Positions 54,685 through 64,000 of a stretch of 64,000 nt of DNA are shown here, one piece after another (within the stretch, counting starts at the first letter, position 1; each line of letters opens with the position of its first letter). Both the position numbers and the translations under genes were made by a program. The stretch spans positions 813,424 through 877,423 of the forward strand of contig NZ_AP018449.1 in the NCBI RefSeq assembly GCF_003966895.1, read 5' to 3'. The DNA is from Methylomusa anaerophila. Its GTDB lineage: Bacteria; Bacillota; Negativicutes; Sporomusales; Sporomusaceae. The notes under the pieces were generated by a model. That model did no database searches. It saw only the letters and a list, made by a program, of their open reading frames with translations, and was not told the origin of the DNA.

Positions 54685-55416
54685 TCAACTTCTCATGAAT
54701 TCTCTAATATGCTGCGCAACATATGTACTTTTAGCAATAGGCAGCATATGCCTAACATTAGGAACGATAATTAAATTTGAGTTTTTAATTGCTTTATGCA
54801 TTTTAGTGGAATACTCCGGCAATGTAAGAATATCATCACTGCCTACCATAATTAATGTTGGAATAGTAATATGACTCATGACGTTTTCTATATCAAGCTT
54901 AATATCAATTTCGAAATCTTTTAATATTACCTCTGCTGGCTCAAAAGTTAAAAGATCTGCCCATACATCAATATTGGTCAAAGAACCACAACATTGAATA
55001 AGATACAGCCAATTTACTTTTTTCTCTCGAACCATGTTATGAATTTTTCTATCAAATTTATAAAATTTAGCACCTGAGCTTATGATAACATTCATTTTGA
55101 CTGAAGGTACCCTCTTAGCGGCAACCCCCAGACATATTGTACCGCCCAAAGAGTGCCCTATTAATCTAACGTTATCCAACTGAGTAACAAATTCTGCCAC
55201 GGCAGCAATATAATCTTCTACTTTTGTACAATGTCTGTTTTCGGATTGGCCATGATCGGGCAAATCTATGAGATAACAATTAAAGTCTTTCAACTTTTTC
55301 GCAAGTGGTCGTAAAAACATACGGTTACAACCTGATCCATGAACAAACACCAGGTTCTCTTTACTTGCCGAATTCTCAATGAATTCATAATGGATACCAT
55401 TGATTTTGTTATACAT
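54685..55416 (-). CDS. Alpha/beta hydrolase
   Basis: 243 residues with the full catalytic triad: the nucleophile elbow GHSLGG near residue 87, Asp in VGSDDILTLPEY and His in NVRHMLPIAKS. The oxyanion strand FVHGSGCNRMF precedes them. No signal peptide is visible. It is the last gene of the MCP, STAS-like and ketosynthase-like cassette, 130 bases from the ketosynthase gene, and may hydrolyse or transesterify an acyl product (inference). The ATG at 55416 follows GGGAGA. That ribosome site lies in a 20-bp tandem duplication. Confidence 0.88.
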   Translation of the reverse strand: MYNKINGIHYEFIENSASKENLVFVHGSGCNRMFLRPLAKKLKDFNCYLIDLPDHGQSENRHCTKVEDYIAAVAEFVTQLDNVRLIGHSLGGTICLGVAAKRVPSVKMNVIISSGAKFYKFDRKIHNMVREKKVNWLYLIQCCGSLTNIDVWADLLTFEPAEVILKDFEIDIKLDIENVMSHITIPTLIMVGSDDILTLPEYSTKMHKAIKNSNLIIVPNVRHMLPIAKSTYVAQHIREFMRS

Positions 55417-55420
55417 AATA

Positions 55421-55456
55421 TAGTTTCTCCCAATACAATATAGTTTCTCCCAATAC
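55421..55456. repeat. 20-bp tandem duplication covering the hydrolase ribosome-binding site
   Basis: TAGTTTCTCCCAATACAATA (20 bases, 55421-55440) is followed at once by a second copy of its first 16 bases. On the minus strand each copy contains GGGAGA, so two ribosome sites precede the hydrolase. The upstream one also opens a 14-codon in-frame extension. Confidence 0.75.
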
Positions 55457-55546
55457 ATTGAATAAAGTTTTACTAGTACCGTGACAAAGCTATATTTTAG
55501 GCAATTTACTCGTTTAGAAAATAGAGATTGATTTTCTCCCCGTTAT

Positions 55547-56545
55547 TTAGAACTGATACAGTATGGAACACATACTGTATCCAGCTCCGACAGAACATAG
55601 GATCACTTTAGAACCTTTTTGTACCCGCTTTGTGCGAATGGCGTTTCGAAGGCCAAATATGGGGCTTGTAGTTCCGGTATAACCGAATTTATCACCTACA
55701 TAAGAGTAATTGGTAGGATCTACACTCAATTTTTTGAGAGTATCCTCAGAATCTGGTTTTGAAAACTGAGAAAATACAAAATGATCAACATCAGCAGGCG
55801 TTAATCCATGATCCGCCAGATTATTTCTAATAAGCTTTGCCCAGTTATCAGATAAAAAAGTAAAATTGAACGGTGTCCAATTCCAGCGTTTATCATCATT
55901 TTTTAATTTCTTATCATACATTTTTGCGAAACCACAGGCTGGCATAACGATAGAATCATGATATTGAGAATCGGTGAAATAATGGGCTCTTCCCATAAAA
56001 CCGCGCTCTTCGTTTTCATTTGTTATTTCCAGTATGACAGCGGCAGCAGAATCACCAAAGTTAGGATAGGTAACAGGGTCTTGCCAACTCACTACGGAAC
56101 TGATCAACAAACTGCCAACAACCAATACATGTTTTAATGACGGATTGTTTTTGGCATAATTACTCACCAAATCCAACGTCGTCAGCATGCCGATGCAATT
56201 GTTATTGAGATCAAAAACAATCTGAGCATTTTTGGCTTTCAGCATATGATTCAGTTTTAAGGCATTGGTAGGTGCGGTATATTCCGGTGTTTCTGACGAA
56301 AAAACGATCATATCGATTTCTTCCGGCTCCATTTGAGCGTACTTTAGAACCTTATGACAAGCCTCAAAAGCCATGGTTAAAGAAGTCTCGTTTTCATCTG
56401 CTAAAAAACGCGTTACTCTCCCTAAATGCTCCATCAAAGAAGAAACATTGGTATCCCCGAAATGTTCTTCAAAATATTCATTTCCAACTGCTTTTTCAGG
56501 ATAATATACGGCCAATTCTTTTATAACAACGTTACGAAATCCCAT
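55547..56545 (-). CDS. Ketosynthase III-like protein with incomplete catalytic triad
   Basis: 332 residues with a thiolase fold. The nucleophile region IVFDLNNNCIGMLTTLD keeps the Cys (residue 117, matching E. coli FabH Cys112). In the place of the FabH HQAN motif it reads FVFSQFSKP, so His is Ser. In the place of GNTS it reads GYTGTTS, so Asn is Tyr. Such a protein could bind or transfer an acyl group but should not do normal decarboxylative condensation (inference). The start at 56545 follows AAAGGAG. Its gene is third in the cassette after MCP and STAS-like genes and is followed by the hydrolase. Confidence 0.85.
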   Translation of the reverse strand: MGFRNVVIKELAVYYPEKAVGNEYFEEHFGDTNVSSLMEHLGRVTRFLADENETSLTMAFEACHKVLKYAQMEPEEIDMIVFSSETPEYTAPTNALKLNHMLKAKNAQIVFDLNNNCIGMLTTLDLVSNYAKNNPSLKHVLVVGSLLISSVVSWQDPVTYPNFGDSAAAVILEITNENEERGFMGRAHYFTDSQYHDSIVMPACGFAKMYDKKLKNDDKRWNWTPFNFTFLSDNWAKLIRNNLADHGLTPADVDHFVFSQFSKPDSEDTLKKLSVDPTNYSYVGDKFGYTGTTSPIFGLRNAIRTKRVQKGSKVILCSVGAGYSMCSILYQF

Positions 56546-56572
56546 ACATTGCAACTCCTTTGCGCTAACCAG

Positions 56573-56965
56573 TTAAATTTTAGACAAGGCTTCTTCTTTT
56601 GTATCAACGAATGTGACGCAATCTGAAAATCCGGGAACGTTTTTTGACAACCTTACAACCTGAGATTGCGTAATCGCGGAAGCTAACTTTGTCATAAATC
56701 GCTTTTTAAAGGTGAAATCTTTTGAAGCATACAAAGCCATTGCCTGTCCAAGGGCTTGCTGTACTTCCGGCGAAGTAGGCCGCACGCCTTTTACGTCAAT
56801 GATTAGGCTATAATCTTTGTATGCGGATGCTTTACGCGCACTTTCCATAAATGCCTTACAAAATGCATTCCCTTGATCCATATCAAAAAGTCCCTCTGCA
56901 AATGCAATCATAACCTTTTTGGTCGAATCCAGTGTCATCGTAAACGTTCCATGTGTTGTAGCCAT
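56573..56965 (-). CDS. STAS-like small cytosolic protein
   Basis: 130 residues with alternating strands and helices. DYSLIIDVKGVRPTSPEVQQAL resembles the core strand and phospho-Ser loop of STAS (anti-sigma factor antagonist) domains, and the overall length fits. I could not confirm the family, so STAS-like is a tentative label. GGGAGG precedes the ATG at 56965. The 15-base gap to the MCP gene and 27-base gap to the ketosynthase-like gene indicate tight co-expression. Confidence 0.7.
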   Translation of the reverse strand: MATTHGTFTMTLDSTKKVMIAFAEGLFDMDQGNAFCKAFMESARKASAYKDYSLIIDVKGVRPTSPEVQQALGQAMALYASKDFTFKKRFMTKLASAITQSQVVRLSKNVPGFSDCVTFVDTKEEALSKI

Positions 56966-56980
56966 TCTTACTAACCTCCC

Positions 56981-57961
56981 TTAGTTTTGTTCATAATCCT
57001 GAACAATGACATTTAATTCCTTTGTCATATTATCAAGTTCCTGCATTTTGCTTAAAACCTCATCAACAAATTGAGTCTGCTGTTGAATCGTATTAGAAAC
57101 TTCCCTCGTGGATACAACTGTCTGAGAAGATATGGAGCTCAAAATATTAAATTTATCCTGTATCTTATTTATATCTTCTTTTAATTGATAATTTTCTGAT
57201 TGGACAAGCTGTATCCATTCATTCGCTTGCATAACAGATTTCACTATCTGCTCAAATGAAGCAGAAACTTCTTCGGCTCTATCAGCCTGATACATAGAGG
57301 CTTCTGCGGATATATTTACATTCTTATGTGCTATATTAATCGCTGTGTCTATTGCCGCGGCGAAGTCATTTATCTGTTTGGCCTGTTCTTCAGAGTTGGC
57401 GGCAAATTTCTTAATCTCTTCTGCCACCACCCCAAATCCTTTTCCCTGTTGACCGACTCGGGCAACCTCAATAGAGGCGTTTATAGAAAGAATTTTGGTT
57501 GACATTGCAATCTTTTTCATCATTTTTGTAATGTTCGCGATTTCGGAAGCCTGATCTTTGACATTTTGCATGGATGCAGACAATTGCTCCAGCACTTTTT
57601 GGTTATTGAGCATGGCTTCTTTTTGCGCCTTTAGTATAGAGTGGCCTTCCTTGATAGTCTCGCGGATCTCGTGCAATATTTCAACCGATGCCAATATATT
57701 TTTCGTTACAGTTTCAGAGCTCTGAACTGCGCTCCGACTGAATTCAGTGGCTGCTTCAATAGAATCGCGTGTGTTGATGGCTCCTTGTGCCATCTCTTCT
57801 GATGACTGTAACAAATTTTGCCCGTGCTCTTTGATAGCTTCCAAAGCTTGTAAAACATTTGCTGAAGAATCTCCTAAAAATTCATTTACTTCTTTCGTAC
57901 AATCAACAAAATTTTGTATTTTTGCATCAACTTCAGGAATAGATGCATTGTATGTACTCAT
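56981..57961 (-). CDS. Soluble MCP-type signalling protein without sensor domain
   Basis: 326 residues, helical throughout, with the hairpin tip STKILSINASIEVARVGQQG and GFGVVAEEIKKFAANS near residues 170-205. It has no transmembrane segment and no recognisable ligand-binding domain; the N-terminal 60 residues are a short coiled coil. AAGGAG lies seven bases before the ATG at 57961. As the first gene of the cassette it probably links the STAS-like and ketosynthase-like proteins to a CheA or an MCP array (inference). Confidence 0.88.
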   Translation of the reverse strand: MSTYNASIPEVDAKIQNFVDCTKEVNEFLGDSSANVLQALEAIKEHGQNLLQSSEEMAQGAINTRDSIEAATEFSRSAVQSSETVTKNILASVEILHEIRETIKEGHSILKAQKEAMLNNQKVLEQLSASMQNVKDQASEIANITKMMKKIAMSTKILSINASIEVARVGQQGKGFGVVAEEIKKFAANSEEQAKQINDFAAAIDTAINIAHKNVNISAEASMYQADRAEEVSASFEQIVKSVMQANEWIQLVQSENYQLKEDINKIQDKFNILSSISSQTVVSTREVSNTIQQQTQFVDEVLSKMQELDNMTKELNVIVQDYEQN

Positions 57962-58091
57962 GTCTTTTCTCCTTGGCTTATCTCTTGAAAGTGCAAAAAT
58001 TTATCTTTTGTATCTCACGGTCATCCCGTTCATCGCTCTCCTAGCCAAGTATGGATGATTATAAGGATGATTTTGAATCATTCGCAAATTC

Positions 58092-58120
58092 ACTGATACT
58101 GATGATACTGATGATACTGA
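58092..58120. repeat. 9-bp tandem repeat
   Basis: GATACTGAT-type units repeat three times between the MCP gene and the SLH porin gene. Variation in copy number could alter spacing to regulatory sites. No coding role is visible. Confidence 0.6.
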
Positions 58121-58184
58121 TTAGGAAAGTAAAATAATAAAAGATTTTTTCTCCACACTCCATACCTGGAAACCTTATATAGTA

Positions 58185-59471
58185 TTAAAACATATAATTT
58201 AGCGTAGCAAAGAAATTTTGAGCATCTTTGCCATCAGTTTTACTTCTGAAGTCATTATATTGCAAGCTCAAAATAGCATTTTTAAACAACGTTTGTTCAA
58301 ATCCATATTCAAATCCTTTTACGTTGGACATGGCATTTACACCGTTTACACCACCAGCCGCTTTCAACAAATGAGTGGTATCGCTGCCGTTAATACTGCC
58401 TAATGTCCATAAATCGAAATTAGAATCAATCTGCCGGTAGCTCACCCATGCACCATAGCTATTTTCTTTATTGCCATTGGCGCCAAGATATTTAACCTTG
58501 GCAAACCAAGCTTTTGCATTACCATTATAATTTGCCTGCTTAGCAAAGTCTGATGAATTTTCGCCATATTCACCGGTTAACATGACATCCGCACTAGCCT
58601 TGTAAGAAAAACCTGTCGAATAGCTTTTATAAAGCAAAGAATTTTTATCTTTTAAATATGCCGCTGTCCATGTTAATTGCTTATCAATCGGATACATAAG
58701 ATTGGCGGCATATAGATTAAGGGTTCCTGGCATAACACCGGGGATGAGATCCTCGTCACTAACTCCCGCCTTCCCAACGGCAACAATATACTTCAGTTTA
58801 CCGCCGCCACCGAGAATAATACCGTCAGCACCGGCAACAGTGGAGCCAACTGCTTCCGAATCGGCCAGAAGACCTTGTCCAAGATATAATGGCATACGGC
58901 CCAGCAGAAATGTATCAAATCCGAAAGCCTTTCCTACCAAGAAAGCCTTAGTCACATTGATATCAGAGCTTGTCCCGGCTGTGTTTTCACTTTCAATGCG
59001 ACCGACAAAGGCTAGTTTATCCGTCAGCGGAGCAAACAAATTAACCCGCAAGCGGGTATATTCTTTACTATCGCCATTTTTCGTCCATTCATAGCGTTCG
59101 CGCACTTCGCCGCTGATCTTAGGTTCAGTTTTATTTTCCGGCGGATTGGCACGAATATTTAACGTTTTAAGCTCAGGCTCAAACTCGGCGACCAATTTCT
59201 TAATTAGTTCTTTTTGTTCCCCATTAGCCTTATCAATTTTTGTCGTAGCATTAGCAGCAATGATCGCCATTTCAAAGCGGGTTATACTGTTTTGTCCGCG
59301 AAAAGTACCGTCTTTATATCCTTCTACAATTCCTGCTTTAGAAAGCTGCTTGACAGCGTCATAAGCCCAGTGGTTCGCAGGAACATCTGCAAATGGGCTT
59401 TCTGCGGCAAAGGCTGTCCCAATACTGAGTACAAAAAACAACAAACAGGTAATGATCATGCATTTTTTCAC
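58185..59471 (-). CDS. SLH-domain outer-membrane porin
   Basis: 428 residues: a cleavable signal peptide (ending AFA, residue about 22), one S-layer homology domain (FADVPANHWAYDAVKQLSKAGIVEGYKDGTFRGQNSITRFEMAI), a short coiled linker (residues about 75-105), then a beta-barrel starting KISGEVRERYEW and ending in Phe (FATLNYMF), as outer-membrane barrels do. This OmpM-like architecture anchors the outer membrane to the cell wall in Negativicutes and is strong evidence for the lineage. It is a single gene with its own regulatory region. Confidence 0.93.
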   Translation of the reverse strand: MKKCMIITCLLFFVLSIGTAFAAESPFADVPANHWAYDAVKQLSKAGIVEGYKDGTFRGQNSITRFEMAIIAANATTKIDKANGEQKELIKKLVAEFEPELKTLNIRANPPENKTEPKISGEVRERYEWTKNGDSKEYTRLRVNLFAPLTDKLAFVGRIESENTAGTSSDINVTKAFLVGKAFGFDTFLLGRMPLYLGQGLLADSEAVGSTVAGADGIILGGGGKLKYIVAVGKAGVSDEDLIPGVMPGTLNLYAANLMYPIDKQLTWTAAYLKDKNSLLYKSYSTGFSYKASADVMLTGEYGENSSDFAKQANYNGNAKAWFAKVKYLGANGNKENSYGAWVSYRQIDSNFDLWTLGSINGSDTTHLLKAAGGVNGVNAMSNVKGFEYGFEQTLFKNAILSLQYNDFRSKTDGKDAQNFFATLNYMF

Positions 59472-60088
59472 AATAATCTCTCCTCACATAATAGTTCGTT
59501 TAAAAAATCATGGCGCAATTTCTTACTTCCGAGGGCCGAAGGTAGATTATACATTATTATCATAACCTTAATTCACCATATACTTCCACCATCCATTATT
59601 AAAAAATAGTAAAATATTGATTAATTTTGTCAAAATAAATCGATATTTGTAGTAAAAACTTGTAGGAATGAAGAAGGGATAAGGATAATATCTTAAGTGT
59701 TCAAGCATAAAAAAAACACCCTTTCTCAATTGAGAAGCATTTCTAATCTCTCCAAAATTTACGCTGAAGTTGCAGATCTTAAGGTATAAAACAAACTGCC
59801 GACAATACTTTGTCGACAGTCTAATAGGACTGCCTTATACAATTAAGGCAGTCCTATTTATCCCCGCTGGTAACCAAGGACTTGAAGAACAGCAGTTTTT
59901 TAATCTCTACAGTTCAATCTTTACAGTTATCTTCTTAAATAAGTCAGCCAGACTGGCCTAAAATATATCTATCTGTATGCTCTCAAATTTCCAGTTGCGC
60001 ATAGTTTTCCGACTCTTCGGTTTGTCCAATCGCCCGGACGGGTAGCGGAGCGTTGCCAGCAGGTACCGCCGGCATTATCTTTTAATCA
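59472..60088. other. Intergenic region upstream of the SLH porin
   Basis: This is 617 bases without a credible gene. It holds a near-perfect hairpin (AATAGGACTGCCTT, 59823-59836, with AAGGCAGTCCTATT, 59845-59858) and a second one just before it (ACTGcCGACAA/TTGTCGaCAGT, about 59795-59820). A TTTTGTCAAAA stretch near 59626 resembles a Spo0A box (low confidence). A short GC-rich island occurs near 60030-60075. The 63-codon frame at 59770 was rejected. Confidence 0.4.
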
Positions 60089-60430
60089 TTATTTCTTTAT
60101 TTCTTCGTCACAATCCTCAGCGAGGCGGTTAGACGAGCAAGGATAATAGCGAATCAACTCGTCTTCATATTCCAATATTTTACGAAAATAACTTTGAGTC
60201 AGTTTAAAGGTTTCATGGTTTATTCGGTAAAAGATCCACTTTCCTTCACGCCGATCTTCCAGAAGTCCGGCGTTTTTTAATATTTTTAAATGATGGGAAA
60301 CGGCTGGTTGCGATATCTCACAGGCGTCATTAATGTCACATACACAGAGTTCCTTACCCAATAGCATATCGATTATTGCTAACCGAACTTCATCACCTAA
60401 TGCTTTGTAGATTGAAACGAACTTTTTCAT
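60089..60430 (-). CDS. ArsR-family transcriptional regulator
   Basis: 113 residues with the winged helix ELCVCDINDACEISQPAVSHHLKILKNAGLLEDRREGKWIFYRI. CVCDI is the cysteine pair at the metal-sensing position of ArsR proteins. A C-terminal Cys (YPCSSN) may add a third ligand. GAGGTG lies six bases before the ATG at 60430. No arsenic- or metal-resistance gene is adjacent, so its targets are elsewhere or it autoregulates. A palindrome-like GACATATAATGTC lies upstream, near 60498. Confidence 0.88.
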   Translation of the reverse strand: MKKFVSIYKALGDEVRLAIIDMLLGKELCVCDINDACEISQPAVSHHLKILKNAGLLEDRREGKWIFYRINHETFKLTQSYFRKILEYEDELIRYYPCSSNRLAEDCDEEIKK

Positions 60431-60572
60431 GTTAACACCTCATAGCAATCATTAACAGCGAAAAACCTTTTTATGTTCTTAAAAAATGTATTATTCGACA
60501 TATAATGTCAAAAACCTGGTTAATTTAACATGTAATGAGAAATAATTTTCCGCGCACCATTAAGGTATATGA

Positions 60573-60613
60573 AACACCAACCGCCCGGCTTACCGGCAGT
60601 TGGTGTTTTTTTA
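60573..60613. terminator. Hairpin terminator
   Basis: AACACCAAC (60573-60581) pairs with GTTGGTGTT (60599-60607) with inner CGG/CCG pairing, followed by Ts on the plus strand. It lies between the 47-residue ORF and arsR and may serve either strand. Confidence 0.7.
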
Positions 60614-60680
60614 TCAAAGAAATTTCAGTTCAGCGATTACTTGACTTGGTTAAATAACCGAATCCCTGAAAACCTACCAA

Positions 60681-60824
60681 TTATTTTTCGGTTTCTTCCA
60701 TATGATCATAGTGATGTAACAGACGGCGAATTTCAAAAATCGGGATACAAGTTGCTCCCTCTTCTTCGTAGCACTCAATTAAACTGATAAATACTCTACG
60801 AAGCTCATCTACGCCATGATCCAT
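60681..60824 (-). CDS. Small acidic protein (47 aa), unknown
   Basis: An ATG at 60824 with AAAGGGG eight bases upstream opens a 47-codon frame. The protein is acidic, with LIECYEEEGATCIPIFEIRRLL and a His-rich end (HHYDHMEE). I do not recognise the family. The good ribosome site and the terminator hairpin downstream (60573) support a real gene. It is divergent from the 55-residue ORF at 61012. Confidence 0.55.
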   Translation of the reverse strand: MDHGVDELRRVFISLIECYEEEGATCIPIFEIRRLLHHYDHMEETEK

Positions 60825-61011
60825 TTTGACAACCCCTTTCAAATATTTCATTTTCTATTTCTATATTAATATTCGATCAGCCGGCAATATGCCATATACC
60901 GCCTTAAATACTTATCCCGGTTTATTAATGATGCTTTCTCCATAATTGTCATTATTAAACAGCTATTTAACTTATTTAAATGGGCAATCTAATTATCGGA
61001 GGTGATTACTG

Positions 61012-61179
61012 ATGCCAAACAAAAATTGCAAGAATGAGCAGCACTGTGACGAGAGAGATCGGAAGAGCGTTGAGTTTGCTCGCGAGCTTATTGAAAAGAA
61101 AAATGAACGTCACCGCGATCCTGATTTACCAGAATATTGTCCCGTTCAGTTCCCTGACGACGACAAAAATAAACGTTAG
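61012..61179 (+). CDS. Small charged protein (55 aa), unknown
   Basis: GGAGGTG lies seven bases before the ATG at 61012, a very good ribosome site. The 55-residue product is highly charged, with two Cys near the N-terminus (NCKNEQHC), DRKSVEFARELIEKKNER in a probable helix, and a Pro-rich end (DPDLPEYCPVQFPDDD). No known family. It is a possible spore or DNA-associated small protein, but this is a guess. A hairpin terminator follows at 61254. Confidence 0.6.
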   Translation: MPNKNCKNEQHCDERDRKSVEFARELIEKKNERHRDPDLPEYCPVQFPDDDKNKR

Positions 61180-61253
61180 TGAACGTCGCCTTTGAAAATT
61201 AATTGCAAGCGGTAATCGTCTCTCACTGGCAGAACTTCTCCTTATTCTTTCCA

Positions 61254-61285
61254 GAAGGCGGCTTCTGCCGCCTTCCTTTATCTTT
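61254..61285 (+). terminator. Terminator after the 55-aa ORF
   Basis: GAAGGCGG (61254-61261) pairs with CCGCCTTC (61268-61275) followed by a T-rich stretch. Confidence 0.72.
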
Positions 61286-61287
61286 CC

Positions 61288-61388
61288 ATTGGTTGCACTT
61301 ATGTCAACAGAAAGCACTCTTTCTGTTAGACTAAAAATAATATCCCTATCGTAGCTGTGGGCTAGCCCACAGCTACGATAGGGATATT
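61288..61388. promoter_or_regulatory. Structured element upstream of the collagen-like gene (copy 1)
   Basis: This 100-base element contains AACAGAAAG (61306-61314) pairing with CTTTCTGTT (61319-61327), then a 50-base perfect palindrome (61339-61388) centred on GCTAGC, with arms containing TATCCCTATCG and GTAGCTGTGGG. A second copy lies at 63909-64000. Perfect symmetry and flanking A and T runs allow a bidirectional terminator role. The duplication suggests a conserved regulator or structured RNA for collagen-like genes (inference). Confidence 0.7.
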
Positions 61389-61514
61389 TTCATTAAAAAA
61401 GTGCAATATGTCTTAAAATATGAAAATACTTATTTTCATAACACATTCCTATTTTAGTTGTCATATATATATATTACGTAAACAAAATATTCCCAATTAC
61501 CAAAAAGGAGGCTA

Positions 61515-63438
<1,924 letters not shown>

Positions 63439-63505
63439 TGAGATTTTTCCCAGGATAATATATCATCAAAGAGGCTGTCGCGTAAGAAAGCCAGACAAAA
63501 GACAA

Positions 63506-63544
63506 AAAACGGCAACCGGCAGTAGGCCGGAAGCCGTTTTTTTG
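63506..63544 (+). terminator. Terminator of the collagen-like gene
   Basis: AAAACGGC pairs with GCCGTTTT, and inner CCGGC with GCCGG, followed by Ts. It lies 68 bases past the stop. Confidence 0.9.
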
Positions 63545-63570
63545 TTGTAAAATCAGTCGGGAATATATAT

Positions 63571-63853
63571 CAACTGGTCATACCGCTGGATATTGGAGAC
63601 ATGATCCCGGGAGATGATTCGATCCGATTACTCAACGCGGTACTCAAAGGAATGGATTACAGCAAACTATACGCCGCGTACTTCCCGTATGGGGAGAATC
63701 ACGAGTCACTTGAAACGTCTGTTTAAAATCCTCGTGTACGGATACATGAACGGTCTCTATTCCAGCCACAAGCTCGAACAGGCCTGTGGCGGAACATCAA
63801 GTTTTCTGTACCGCTTAGGCCGAGAAAAAGCGCCCGATTCGCCCAGCTGGTAG
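63571..63853 (+). pseudogene. IS1182-family-like transposase remnant
   Basis: One frame reads QLVIPLDIGDMIPGDDSIRL and GMDYSKLYAAYF, then hits a stop. The next frame reads FKILVYGYMNGLYSSHKLEQA and REKAPDSPSW before another stop. Together these resemble the N-terminal part of an IS1182-type transposase. A frameshift and early stop break it, and no C-terminal catalytic region is present. Confidence 0.7.
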
Positions 63854-63908
63854 GGCGGTTGGGACTTTAGAAAACCTGGCTAGCGCCGAGCCTAGCGGAA
63901 GCGATAGT

Positions 63909-64000
63909 CGTTGGTTACACTTATGTCAACAGAAAGCACTTATACTTTCTGTTAGACCAAAAATAATATCCCGATCGTAGTTGTGGGTAGCCCATAGCTA
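63909..64000. promoter_or_regulatory. Structured element, copy 2 (cut by the window edge)
   Basis: Closely matches 61288-61375: TTGGTT-CACTTATGTCAACAG, AACAGAAAG paired with CTTTCTGTT (loop longer by four bases), then the left arm of the palindrome with wobble-compatible changes. A second collagen-like gene probably follows beyond the window (inference). Confidence 0.7.

Noticed and set aside
59770..59961. 63-codon plus-strand frame upstream of the porin
   Set aside because: It spans two hairpins and has no ribosome site.

Overview
The window looks like chromosome of a diderm, endospore-forming Firmicute of the Negativicutes, most likely Sporomusa or a close Sporomusaceae relative. Four things point there. 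A riboswitch-controlled tandem pair of CobT paralogues matches the ArsA/ArsB phenolic-cobamide enzyme described from Sporomusa ovata. Outer-membrane machinery is present: a two-partner secretion pair, a Wza-type export protein and an SLH-domain porin. There is a BclA-like collagen-repeat spore surface protein. A pyruvate:ferredoxin oxidoreductase fits an anaerobe. The species assignment is inference from gene content only.

Layout. 1-7 kb: the end of an unknown gene, a conventional cobT, an AEC transporter, a cytosolic chemoreceptor-like protein, the remnant of a probable MNT-HEPN module, then promoter, cobalamin riboswitch, terminator, arsA and arsB. 7-12 kb: nifJ and an EamA exporter. 12-16.2 kb: a TpsB-TpsA two-partner secretion operon whose exoprotein ends in GLUG repeats. 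16.7-18.5 kb: a TetR regulator and an MFS transporter. 19-46.4 kb: one long minus-strand exopolysaccharide/capsule locus. Read from its 5' end it encodes a LuxR-type regulator with a degenerate receiver, Wza, Wzz, BY-kinase, CapD-like dehydratase, Ugd, PglD-like acyltransferase, WcaJ-like initiator, deacetylase, SDR, glycosyltransferases, two hexapeptide acyltransferases, EpsG-like polymerase, Wzx flippase, pyruvyltransferase with an Fe-S partner, two epimerases, two AT3 acyltransferases, a beta-helix protein and GalU. A decayed galU fragment lies inside it.

47-51.6 kb: a CheW and PocR-chemoreceptor pair, a PAS-PucR regulator and a papain-like peptidase. 52-54.6 kb: a PMT-family glycosyltransferase and a membrane PHP protein on the plus strand. 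54.7-58 kb: an unusual minus-strand cassette of soluble MCP signalling protein, STAS-like protein, ketosynthase-III-like protein lacking two of three catalytic residues, and alpha/beta hydrolase. I consider this the best candidate for an undescribed system. 58-61 kb: SLH porin, ArsR regulator and two short ORFs. 61.3-64 kb: the collagen-like gene, with a structured upstream element that recurs at the right edge of the window, and an IS1182-type transposase remnant.

Across the window a roughly 115-bp palindromic element occurs in four intergenic places. Its two full copies differ by base changes that keep the stem paired. No rRNA, tRNA, CRISPR array, phage or intact insertion sequence was seen.
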